Of a stretch of DNA of 64,000 nt, positions 9,291 to 16,791 are shown piece by piece. This stretch comes from Nautiliaceae bacterium (GTDB taxonomy: Bacteria > Campylobacterota > Campylobacteria > Campylobacterales > Nautiliaceae). Both the position numbers and the translations under genes were made by a program. Numbering within the stretch: the first letter of the stretch is position 1; each line of letters opens with the position of its first letter. Below the pieces are notes generated by a model. It made no database searches. It saw only the letters and a list, made by a program, of their open reading frames with translations, and had not been told where the DNA came from. Location of the stretch: the NCBI GenBank assembly GCA_027062285.1, contig JAMOTL010000090.1, positions 1-64,000 of the forward strand, in the 5' to 3' direction.

Positions 9291-9665
9291 GGGGGTGACA
9301 TGGCTTCGACAGGGGTAGAAAGCCCTAAGCTGCACGCCGGCCCGGACAAGCCGTAAAACGGTCCGCTAAAAATAAACGCAGCAAATAACAAAACTTACAG
9401 CCCAGCAGTAGCAACAGCTGCTGCTTAATCGTAGTTTCGGGCGCCTCCGCCCACTGAGGTTCGCCACCACCTCGGGCGGAGAGTAAAGCGTGGCTAGGAT
9501 TGTAACCTTAGGGTGCGGGTTACAATCCGAACCCTTTAGCACCCCTCTCTTCCGTAAGGCTTTGTCCGTTGAGCCTGGAAGAGCAGTATAATCAACGGAC
9601 TAAGCGTGTAGACGCTTAGGGTAATCTGCTTCTGGACTCGGGTTCGATTCCCGACACCTCCACCA
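9291..9665 (+). ncRNA. ssrA: transfer-messenger RNA (tmRNA)
   Basis: tmRNA rescues stalled ribosomes and adds a degradation tag with SmpB. The 5' end GGGGGTGACATGGCTTCGAC is the conserved tmRNA start. The 3' end carries the tRNA-like T arm (GGGTTCGATTCCC) and CACCTCC-ACCA, which pairs with the 5' GGGGGTG. The tag-coding region runs from 9378 or 9381 to the TAA at 9426-9428 and encodes ANNKTYSPAVATAAA, perhaps with one extra N-terminal Ala, since two GCA codons are in tandem. ANN at the start and Ala-rich ends resemble the Campylobacter and Helicobacter tags. Pseudoknot-rich GC blocks follow. The CCA is encoded. Confidence 0.97.
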
Positions 9666-9761
9666 ATAAAATAGTAGTGTCAAACACTAAAAGAAAAAGA
9701 TGGAAAAGCTTATCGGACTTGCTTTTATCAGTATTATTTTTTTTTTAGTGGATGTAATTTA

Positions 9762-10123
9762 ATGGAAAACAAAAAAGTAGGCATAAGATGTAATGACCCC
9801 GATGCGATTAAATTGGCGGAAAATATTTTTAATGAAAATATTTTAGAGAATGAGGCAGAAATTAAAATAGATATAAGTAATATAATCATTTGGGATTATA
9901 AACCTGTAGGAAAATATCTATGTAGAGCAAAAACATCTGGAAACTAAAGCCAAAAAACGGATATTTATCATGGGAAGTGGAAAATTATGGTATTTCAGAA
10001 GAGAATAAAATAATTAAAGGGTAGATTTATTACAAAACCTACATGTTTATAAAAAAATTAAAAAATCAAAAAGAAGACACACCTTATACTTTTTACGTAG
10101 AAATTATTCAAAAAAGATATTAA
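9762..10123 (+). pseudogene. decayed unidentified gene downstream of tmRNA
   Basis: An ORF opens at 9762 and stops at 9945-9947 (61 codons, with RCNDPDAIKLAENIFNEN and IIIWDYKPVGKYLCRAK). A shift of frame near 9935 restores protein-like sequence (IWKLKPKNGYLSWEVENYG) that meets TAG at 10022-10024 and then continues (TPYTFYVEIIQKRY) to TAA at 10121-10123. The simplest reading is one gene of about 120 codons broken by a frameshift and a nonsense codon. I do not recognise the family. No good ribosome site precedes the ATG. It could instead be a short intact gene of 61 codons, which I think is less likely. Confidence 0.4.
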
Positions 10124-10175
10124 CACCCAGTAGACCTTTTGGTTTGCCATTTTTGCAATCGGTACTTTTTATTAA

Positions 10176-10364
10176 ATAAAAAATTTTTTGTTATTTTTCT
10201 ATTATTTACTCGCACAAAATTTTTCATGTAACATCAGAAAAAGATGTTTTGAAATCAAAAACTGTGAAGAAACAATATTTTATTTAAAAGAGTATTGATT
10301 TAAAAATTTGGATAGAGATAAAGACGGAATATCGTGCGAAAATATATGTAAAAGTAAAAAATGA
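10176..10364 (+). pseudogene. secreted Excalibur-domain protein, inactivated
   Basis: A continuous frame encodes a hydrophobic leader (KNFLLFFYYLLAQ) and an Excalibur calcium-binding-like domain: CNIRKRCFEIKNCEE, then FKNLDRDKDGISCENIC, with the DxDxDG loop (here DRDKDG) and paired cysteines intact. An in-frame TGA at 10296-10298 interrupts it, at KEY-stop-FKN where related proteins have a Cys-Gly or similar pair. The codon at the expected start is ATA (10176-10178), preceded by a stop, where ATG would be expected. Both lesions are single G-to-A changes away from a functional gene. The family is usually small exported proteins of unknown role or the tail of thermonuclease-like enzymes. Confidence 0.75.
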
Positions 10365-10381
10365 ATTTTTTAAGAAAGTTA

Positions 10382-10717
10382 CATTCATTATTAAGCTCCG
10401 CATCCTAGAACATATATAGCGCTACAAAAACATCTTTTCATTCTTTAAACGAAAGCTTAAATACTGATGCCCACAGTACTAATATAAAAGTTACAAATAT
10501 TGTCCCGGGTGCCGTGGAAACGGAATTTTCAACCGTAAGATTTAAAGTAAACACACCAAATGCCAAAAAAGTTTATGAAAAATTCACGCCTTTAAGTGCA
10601 TAAGATATTGCGGATATTTGTATTTGTGCGTTAGATACTCCACCTCACGTAAACATTCAGCATATAGACATTAAAAAAAACCATATATGCTTTATAGAGA
10701 TTCTTAGGATTTCCTAA
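10382..10717 (+). pseudogene. short-chain dehydrogenase (YdfG-like), C-terminal remnant
   Basis: The frame reads LLSSAS-stop-NIYSATK, which carries the YxxxK active site, then SLNTDAHSTNIKVTNIVPG, AVETEFSTVRFK, NAKKVYEKFTPLSA-stop-DIADI and TPPHVNIQHIDI. This matches the C-terminal half of serine/3-hydroxy acid dehydrogenases of the YdfG type (NADP-dependent Rossmann fold). Stops are TAG 10406-10408 and TAA 10601-10603. The N-terminal half with the GxxxGxG cofactor motif is missing, because the Excalibur pseudogene lies directly upstream. The gene therefore suffered a deletion as well as point mutations. The last 15 or so codons are not recognisable as family sequence. Confidence 0.85.
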
Positions 10718-10722
10718 GAATC
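10699..10722. repeat. 10-4-10 perfect palindrome at the SDR/nhaA junction
   Basis: GATTCTTAGG (10699-10708) and CCTAAGAATC (10713-10722) flank a 4-base loop. It covers the last nhaA codons and the closing stop of the SDR remnant. Neither side has a T run, so it is a poor terminator as it stands. It may be a decayed bidirectional terminator. Confidence 0.5.
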
Positions 10723-11845
10723 AAATATCCTACTACTCCTGATAAAAATGAACCTAATAATATGGCAAGTTTATCAGCATAATGAAATAAAGAAGCATCT
10801 CCAAAAGCTAAAGAGTCTATAAATAAACTCATAGTAAATCCAATCCCTGTTAACACGCTAACTCCATAAAAGTTTCTCAAGCTTACATTCTCAGGCATTT
10901 TAGCGATTTTTAATTTAATTGCCAACATTGAAAACCCAAAAACTCCTAACTGTTTTCCTACAAATAAACCTAACATTATTCCAAAAGGTACACCGCTAAA
11001 AAGTTTTGTAATATCAATTCCTCTTAAATCAATTCCGGCATTTACAAAAGCAAAAAGAGGCAATATGAAATAATTTACAAATCCATGAAACTCATGTTCG
11101 AACTCTTTTAGCAAACTTTTTCCGTTTATTGGTTTAATAGGAATAAACATAGCAAGAATTACTCCAGCAAGAGTTGCGTGAACGCCTGATTTTAAGACAC
11201 TTACCCAAAGTATCAATCCAAAAAGGCCGTAAAACAGCTTGCGAGAGACTTTAAAATAATTTAGCATCGCAAGCCCTACAATAGCAACTGCGGCAATACT
11301 CAAAGAAGCTACCGATAGTTCACTTGTATAAAATAAAGCAATAATAATTATTGCTCCCAAATCGTCAATAACAGCTAATGCCATCAAAAAAACTTTCAAA
11401 CCAGCAGGAACTCTGTTTCCTAAAAGCGCTAAAACTCCCAAAGCAAACGCAATATCCGTAGCAGTAGGAATTGCCTATCCTTTCATAGCAATTGGGTCAG
11501 AATAATTTATCATCGTATAAATGACAGCTAGCATCACCATTCCACCAAGAGCGGCGATTGCCGGTAATGTTACTTTTGAGAGGGATGAGAGGGTACCTTC
11601 TACGATTTCTCTTTTTACCTCAAGTCCCACTAAAAAGAAAAACAATGTCATAAGCCCGTCGTTTACCCATAAAATAAGAGGTTTTGCCAGTTCAAAATTA
11701 CCAAATTGTATTTTAATTGGAGTATCTAAAAACTTTGTGTAAAAGTCGCTAAAAGGAGAATTGGCTAAAAAAGAGCCAAAAGAGTACTTGCCATTAATAA
11801 AATACCAACTCCCGCTTCTCCTTTTAAAATATTTAGCGCTTTCAT
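10704..11845 (-). pseudogene. nhaA: Na+/H+ antiporter NhaA, inactivated
   Basis: NhaA exchanges two protons for one sodium ion across the inner membrane. The intact 3' portion (10704-11441) encodes the later membrane helices, including [19 protein letters not shown] with the ion-binding Asp pair. The 5' portion is readable from ATG 11845 (KALNILKGEAGVGILLMAS) but loses frame at a T run (plus-strand A run 11767-11772) where one base appears missing. It also has an in-frame TAG at 11477-11475 in [17 protein letters not shown], where functional NhaA has Trp (TGG to TAG). Without both lesions the protein would be about 380 residues, the family length. Internal initiation to make the 245-residue fragment would not give a working antiporter. 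Confidence 0.92.
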
Positions 11846-11855
11846 TAAAAATCCT

Positions 11856-12623
11856 TTAATTTTTCATCATTTTCCAAATAGCCACCACTATCGGAATTTC
11901 TAATATAACACCTATTATTACAGCTTTTATAGTTCCGTACGGGTCATTTACCAAAGGCAGTCCCCCCGTATTCATTCCGAAAAATCCGGTTACTAATGTA
12001 AGAGGTAAAAATATCCCGGATAACAAAGTTAAAACAAACATAATCTTATTCATTTTTTCATCTTGTTTTGCTCTGAAGAATTCATACAAATAATCTAATT
12101 TTTCTATCGCATTTTTTGCGAATCTAAACGCTCTGTGAAAATGTTCTTCCAAATCTTTAAAAGCAAAATTATCTACTTGTTCTTTATAAGACTTTAAAAA
12201 TCTTTCAAATGCAACAATAGAATGGCCCATTAATCTTTCAATCAAAACCAAATCTTTTTTAAGTTTCAACCATTCATTGGCAAAAGACTTATCTATGCTG
12301 TTTTCATATAAATCATCCTCCATTTTAGCGATTTGAATATGAAATTTATTGAGTTTTCCCAAAATTTTATCAATCCTGACATCCAAAAAATCATGTAATT
12401 TCATAAAATCACCCAACAATTCAAATTCATCATTTTTGCGATTATATAAATATACTTTGTTATCTTTTATTAAAAAAGCATAAGAAACAACCTCTACATT
12501 ATCATTTTTTATAAAAGGAAGTCGTAAAATCAAAATAGAATAATCTTTTGCTAATTCAAAGTCACTCGGATGATCTTTATTTTCAATATCATGTTTTAAA
12601 TATTCGTTTAATTTAAATTTCAT
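11856..12623 (-). CDS. CorA-like divalent metal ion transporter
   Basis: This 255-residue protein has the CorA layout: a cytoplasmic alpha/beta domain, a long helical stalk (about residues 85-190) and two C-terminal membrane helices. The first helix ends in the YGMN-like signature (here GFFGMNTGG, around residue 217) that forms the ion-selective entrance of Mg2+, Co2+ or Ni2+ channels; the second is VIIGVILEIPIVVAIW. It is shorter than E. coli CorA (about 316), with a reduced N-terminal domain, as in many epsilonproteobacterial paralogues. It overlaps asnB by four bases, so the two are co-transcribed. The substrate metal cannot be told from sequence. Confidence 0.85.
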   Translation of the reverse strand: MKFKLNEYLKHDIENKDHPSDFELAKDYSILILRLPFIKNDNVEVVSYAFLIKDNKVYLYNRKNDEFELLGDFMKLHDFLDVRIDKILGKLNKFHIQIAKMEDDLYENSIDKSFANEWLKLKKDLVLIERLMGHSIVAFERFLKSYKEQVDNFAFKDLEEHFHRAFRFAKNAIEKLDYLYEFFRAKQDEKMNKIMFVLTLLSGIFLPLTLVTGFFGMNTGGLPLVNDPYGTIKAVIIGVILEIPIVVAIWKMMKN

Positions 12624-14311
12624 AAAAATTCCTTTTCATACCAGCGAGAAAAAAGATACAAACTCCAAATATGCTGCTTATATCTTTTATGACCGGTTTT
12701 TATTATTTCTTTTAAATACTCTTCGTTAAAGATTTTAGAAGTCCTGTTTATATCGATAATTCGTTTCAGTTCATTTTCTTCTTTTAACCATTCGTAAAAA
12801 GGAACGGCAAATCCTTTTTTACGTCTGTTGACAATGTTTGCAGGCAGATATTTTTTAGCAATTTCTTTAATAATCCATTTTTTTGAACCTCTAAGATCTT
12901 CAGGCATAGAGAAAACGAAGTTTACCAAATTTTTATCAAGAAAAGGTGAGCGGGCTTCAATTGTATTTGCCATAAACATCTTATCAAGCTTCATTAAAAG
13001 CACCTCTCCTATCCAGACTCTCAAATCAAAATAAGTAAAATCAAAACTTCCCCACCCTTTTAAAAATCTTTTATATTCAATTTCAAAAGCATTTTTTTTA
13101 AGCACTTTATTAATCTGTCTTTGAAAGAAAGTTTCATTTATTCCTCTAAAAACAGGCTCGCCAGCAAAAAATCTTCTGAAAATCTCCCACTCTTTTATAT
13201 CTTCGGGATGTCTTTCAAGATATTTTTTAAGCCATTTTTTATTTGGCAAAAACGCATTAAAAAATCCTAAATACTCTTCATATCTTCTATATCCCAAAAA
13301 CAGTTCATCACTTCCTTCCCCGCTAAAAACCACCTTTAATGGAATACTTTTCGCAAGAGCAAAAGCCGCAAAAAAACTGCTGTCACTTATAGGTTCTCCC
13401 ATGGCGTCCAATACATTATCAAAACTATCAAAAAAATCTTTTTTACTTAATGTTACGTCATAATTTCTTATTCCCAAATACTCAGCCACTTCTTTTGCGT
13501 ATTTTCTTTCGTCATAATTTTCAAATCCTTCATACCCGACACTAAATGTATCTATTTTTTTAATTTGAGAAGAGAGTGCCACTATAAGTGAACTGTCAAC
13601 TCCACCGCTAAGGAGTGAGCCAATTTCTACTTCCCCCATAAATCTTTTTTCAATACTTTTTTTAAGAAGCTCTTCTGTTTTTGTAACAGCAATATCTTTT
13701 GTAATATTTATAACCTTTCTTTCAAAATCGTGCCATCTTTTAATTTCTCCGTCAAAGTAACATCCTGCCGGCAGTTTATAAATTCCTTCATAAATCGTAT
13801 TTGGAGCCAGTGATGAATTATAAGCCAGATATTCACTAAGAGCTTTAAAATTTATTTTTTTCCCTGTAATCTCTACAAGAGGCTTTATATCCGAAGAGAA
13901 AGCATTTTTTGTAAAAAAGAGAGGTTTTTTTCCAAATTCATCTCTAAACAGATAAAGTTTTTTATCATAAATAGCAATAGCAAACATACCATCAAGTTTT
14001 TTTACAAAATTAACTCCGAAATTTTCCCAAAGAGCGGCAATGGTTTCTATTTCACTGCCGGCATTTAAATTATATTCCTTTATTAAACCTTTATAATTAT
14101 ATATTTCTCCATTAAATATAAATAATTTGTCATTTAATTTTAAAGGCTGTAAATTTTTATCAATATTTTCAATTGCCAACCTGTTAAATCCGAAAACAGC
14201 ATTTTTATTCTTTTCTATTTTTTGAAAATCCCTTCCTCTATGAAGCATTAAATGTAAGGATTTTCTTACAATTTCCTCATCTTGCCCTAATATTCCAAAT
14301 ATAGCACACAA
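12620..14311 (-). CDS. asnB: asparagine synthase (glutamine-hydrolysing)
   Basis: AsnB makes asparagine from aspartate, ATP and glutamine. The 563-residue product has the N-terminal Ntn glutaminase domain with the catalytic Cys2 (MCAIFGILG), LMLHRGRD, FNRLAI and FNGEIYNY, and the C-terminal synthetase domain with the PPi loop SGGVDSS, FSGEGSDELFLGY and the ARSPFLD segment. The start is TTG at 14311-14309, set by AAGGA six bases upstream; it is the only start that puts Cys at position 2. The gene is divergent from a membrane protein gene over 40 bases. It may instead act in cell-surface glycan modification, as some relatives do, but no sugar genes are nearby. Confidence 0.93.
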   Translation of the reverse strand: MCAIFGILGQDEEIVRKSLHLMLHRGRDFQKIEKNKNAVFGFNRLAIENIDKNLQPLKLNDKLFIFNGEIYNYKGLIKEYNLNAGSEIETIAALWENFGVNFVKKLDGMFAIAIYDKKLYLFRDEFGKKPLFFTKNAFSSDIKPLVEITGKKINFKALSEYLAYNSSLAPNTIYEGIYKLPAGCYFDGEIKRWHDFERKVINITKDIAVTKTEELLKKSIEKRFMGEVEIGSLLSGGVDSSLIVALSSQIKKIDTFSVGYEGFENYDERKYAKEVAEYLGIRNYDVTLSKKDFFDSFDNVLDAMGEPISDSSFFAAFALAKSIPLKVVFSGEGSDELFLGYRRYEEYLGFFNAFLPNKKWLKKYLERHPEDIKEWEIFRRFFAGEPVFRGINETFFQRQINKVLKKNAFEIEYKRFLKGWGSFDFTYFDLRVWIGEVLLMKLDKMFMANTIEARSPFLDKNLVNFVFSMPEDLRGSKKWIIKEIAKKYLPANIVNRRKKGFAVPFYEWLKEENELKRIIDINRTSKIFNEEYLKEIIKTGHKRYKQHIWSLYLFSRWYEKEFL

Positions 14312-14314
14312 AAC

Positions 14315-14348
14315 ATTCCTTTTTTGATAGAATTTTACAAAAAGGAAT
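14315..14348. promoter_or_regulatory. mirrored Shine-Dalgarno inverted repeat between asnB and 14352 gene
   Basis: ATTCCTTTTT (14315-14324) and AAAAAGGAAT (14339-14348) form a perfect 10-14-10 inverted repeat. Each arm contains the ribosome site of one of the two divergent genes. A shared operator is possible but unproven. Confidence 0.45.
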
Positions 14349-14351
14349 CAA

Positions 14352-15137
14352 ATGAAAGAAGTCTTTAAATATACATTCGCAACAATTGCCGAATGGAGAA
14401 AATTTTTATATGTGGTTTTAATCGTTTCAATTCTTACTCTTTTAGAGCCTTTTCCGTTTATTGGTATAACAGTGATTGTTTTCGAAAAACTCTTATATCT
14501 TAGTATTGGTATATTTTTAATCTATATTTTAAAACGTTCAAAAGATGAAAAAGAGTATTTTGAAAATCTTGAAAAAAACGGACTTGGTACATTTATGTTT
14601 CATTTTATACCAGCCGCATCTGGAATTTTACTGGGATTATTTTTAATAGGAACTTTTTGGACGATGTTTTTTGTATTAATATTACAATACACTAATTCTC
14701 TATTTGTATTAGCGTCTCCTCATTCATTTTTTGCAGCAATTGCCAGCACATCTACACTTACTCAAATATTGCTTGGATTTTATTTAATATATTTATCTTT
14801 TTATTCATATGTTTTTTTAGGAAAATTCGGTGAAGCGTTAAGCAAAGAAAACTTCAAAGAAAGCTTTTTAGCAATAATGAGCTCTTTTATTGATTTTAAG
14901 TATTGGATAAAAACATTTAATTTAAAATATTTTGTAATTTTTATTGTGTGGATGGTAATAATTGGAGTTATATATACAATCACATCTCTTGCATATATTC
15001 TTCTTATTTACCCCGTTGTTATTCAAAATCCAAATTTTTCGCTTATTATTATTCCTTTATTAGTAGCAATAACTACAATATTAACTTATTACACATTCTT
15101 TAGTGCCTATTTTGCTTATAAAACAACCGGAAATTAA
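14352..15137 (+). CDS. polytopic membrane protein, unknown function
   Basis: This is a 261-residue protein with about six hydrophobic segments, around residues 18-35, 40-60, 82-110, 125-160, 190-215 and 225-250, the last pair being very Ile/Leu/Tyr-rich. There is no signal peptide, and the first 15 residues are charged (KEVFKYTFATIAEWRKF). The pattern is reminiscent of small integral membrane proteins of the DUF4013 or YciC type, but I do not recognise a specific family. Its ribosome site AAAAAGGAAT mirrors that of asnB. Its TAA overlaps the TAA of the convergent 15134 gene, leaving no room for a conventional terminator. Function unknown. Confidence 0.8.
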   Translation: MKEVFKYTFATIAEWRKFLYVVLIVSILTLLEPFPFIGITVIVFEKLLYLSIGIFLIYILKRSKDEKEYFENLEKNGLGTFMFHFIPAASGILLGLFLIGTFWTMFFVLILQYTNSLFVLASPHSFFAAIASTSTLTQILLGFYLIYLSFYSYVFLGKFGEALSKENFKESFLAIMSSFIDFKYWIKTFNLKYFVIFIVWMVIIGVIYTITSLAYILLIYPVVIQNPNFSLIIIPLLVAITTILTYYTFFSAYFAYKTTGN

Positions 15138-16204
15138 GCGATATCCATCGCGCTTTCCGGTTTTGTCTCTACTATTCTGATATCTTCCGCTATTTCAGGA
15201 AGCGGTATTACTTTTGTTTTTGTAACTATTCTTTCAGGTAAATGTATTTCTTTGCCTCTTACATGAATTGTCGTAGGTTTTATTGTCATTTTATAAGTAA
15301 TTCTTATTCCGTAAACTTTATTACCGAATCTGTTTTTAAAATATCCAGGTCCTTCTACATTTATATCAAAAGCATCTGCCGGAAAATAAATTCTTTTTGC
15401 ATATTCTCTTTTTTTACCAGGATGATAATATACAAGCCATAATACTTTAGCACCGCCTTTATATTTCACTTCAGTCGGAATGTAAGTACTAGCTTTTTCT
15501 TCTTCTTCAAGTAGTTTATTCAAATAATCCTCAGCAGTTGTTTCAAAATCCTGATCGCTTATTGATTGATAATATCTGTCCCATCCGTTTACTTCGGCAA
15601 TAATATTAGCAAGTGCTACTGAACGTTCTTTTTCCTCATTAATAAGTTTATCAATAGCACTCATTACACCTTCGTCAAAATGCGCGCTGAAACTTTCTAA
15701 ATAAGGAAGTACGGATAAGATATCCACTACTTTTTTTAATTTATCCAAGCACTCTACATCTTCGCATACCACCATTGCTTTTCTAATATCACAAAATTGT
15801 CTTCTTAATTCCTCTAAAATATCAAGGCTGAGTTTTAAATTAAAAATTGAGTTTGTTAATTCTTCAATAATTTGAGAAGGTATTTGTTTTAATTGTTCCT
15901 CTATATCTATTTCTTTTTTCCAAGGTTCGTATCTTCTATCAAAACCTTTATAAGCCGCGACATAATTAGCAGTCTTAACTGTAGCTCTATTTTCTTCAAT
16001 AGCAACTTGTCTTAGTTCTTCTATTTTATCTCCGAATTTCTTTTTCCAAAACGGCGAAAATGTCAATGTACATAAATAATCACTTCTTTTTTTAAGATCA
16101 GTAAGTTCGGCAGCTGTTTTTACCGTCAACATTTCATCTCTGATAATACAGTTAATTCTTCTGATATCCTCTGCGCTTTCTACGCGTCCGTATATTCTTC
16201 CCAT
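15134..16204 (-). CDS. conserved-looking protein of unknown function with internal duplication
   Basis: I do not recognise this 356-residue soluble protein. Residues of about 35-115 and 160-235 look like two copies of one helical unit. Copy A has KKRSDYL, then FSPFWKKKFGD, then NYVAAYKGFDRRYEPW. Copy B has KKVVDIL, then SFSAHFDEG, then NIIAEVNGWDRYYQSI. The shared ending A-x-x-G-[FW]-D-R-x-Y is the clearest. The C terminus (about 250-356) is beta-rich, with LVYYHPGKKREYAKRIYFP, and ends in an extended acidic tail. No signal peptide or membrane segment is visible. A near-consensus promoter and AAGGAGG site suggest high expression. The start ATG at 16204 is clear. Confidence 0.8.
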   Translation of the reverse strand: MGRIYGRVESAEDIRRINCIIRDEMLTVKTAAELTDLKKRSDYLCTLTFSPFWKKKFGDKIEELRQVAIEENRATVKTANYVAAYKGFDRRYEPWKKEIDIEEQLKQIPSQIIEELTNSIFNLKLSLDILEELRRQFCDIRKAMVVCEDVECLDKLKKVVDILSVLPYLESFSAHFDEGVMSAIDKLINEEKERSVALANIIAEVNGWDRYYQSISDQDFETTAEDYLNKLLEEEEKASTYIPTEVKYKGGAKVLWLVYYHPGKKREYAKRIYFPADAFDINVEGPGYFKNRFGNKVYGIRITYKMTIKPTTIHVRGKEIHLPERIVTKTKVIPLPEIAEDIRIVETKPESAMDIA

Positions 16205-16242
16205 AACCCCTCCTTAATGTTTAATTAATATTTACTAAATAT

Positions 16243-16272
16243 ATTATATAACAAAAGTTGAGGGGTTGTCAA
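16243..16272 (-). promoter_or_regulatory. near-consensus promoter of the 356-residue protein gene
   Basis: On the minus strand TTGACA (16272-16267) and TATAAT (16248-16243) are perfect boxes with an 18-base spacer. The predicted leader is about 32 bases. AACCCCTC in the spacer is complementary to GAGGGGTT over the Shine-Dalgarno (plus strand 16260-16267 and 16205-16212), which may be coincidence. Confidence 0.8.
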
Positions 16273-16782
16273 TCAATTTGATTGATTTTTTGTTTTTTTT
16301 GCTTCTACGAATAAATATATAAGACTAACAGCAGGTACTACACTCACACCGAATAAAAAACTTAAGAAATCAAAAATTTCATTATTTTTAAGCCATAAAA
16401 AGCCGGCAATTAACGCAACATATCCTAAAATTCTTATTAAATTAAATCCACCTTTAAATGAAAACAATAATGCTTCGTACCATTTTAATTTTTTCTTTTT
16501 ATAGTTTTCCAACTCTTTTTCTTTAATTTTATCTTCTTCATCATATAAATCAAATTGATCATCATACTTTTTTAATATGTCTTCTCCGACATTACCATTT
16601 TCTATTGAACGTCTGACCATATTCGAATAACCGACAAAACTTCCAATTACAATTAAAGAAGTGGCAAAAAAAGCTATTTGAGTATTATAAAGCCAAATTA
16701 AATTATCTTCTAAATAACAAAATACGACTATACCTATATCAACTGCTATTAATATTCTTATTAGATTTAAAACTTCTTTCAT
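16273..16782 (-). CDS. small membrane protein of unknown function
   Basis: This 169-residue protein has two hydrophobic segments near the N terminus (about residues 8-28 and 33-50), a charged loop (50-100, rich in Lys/Glu/Asp, with KIKEKELENYKKKKLKW), and two C-terminal hydrophobic segments (about 115-130 and 137-160). I do not recognise the family. It starts 9 bases downstream of a radical SAM gene on the same strand and is probably in its operon. It ends just upstream of the strong promoter for the 356-residue protein, and the stop codon sits in a short AATCAAT hairpin. Confidence 0.75.
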   Translation of the reverse strand: MKEVLNLIRILIAVDIGIVVFCYLEDNLIWLYNTQIAFFATSLIVIGSFVGYSNMVRRSIENGNVGEDILKKYDDQFDLYDEEDKIKEKELENYKKKKLKWYEALLFSFKGGFNLIRILGYVALIAGFLWLKNNEIFDFLSFLFGVSVVPAVSLIYLFVEAKKTKNQSN

Positions 16783-16791
16783 AGATTACCT

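Noticed and set aside
9675..9689. TAGTGT-CAA-ACACTA hairpin just after tmRNA
   Set aside because: No T run follows, so I do not call it the tmRNA terminator.
16205..16267. AACCCCTC/GAGGGGTT pairing between promoter spacer and Shine-Dalgarno of the 356-residue gene as an RNA switch
   Set aside because: The upstream arm lies before the predicted transcription start, so it would not be in the RNA.
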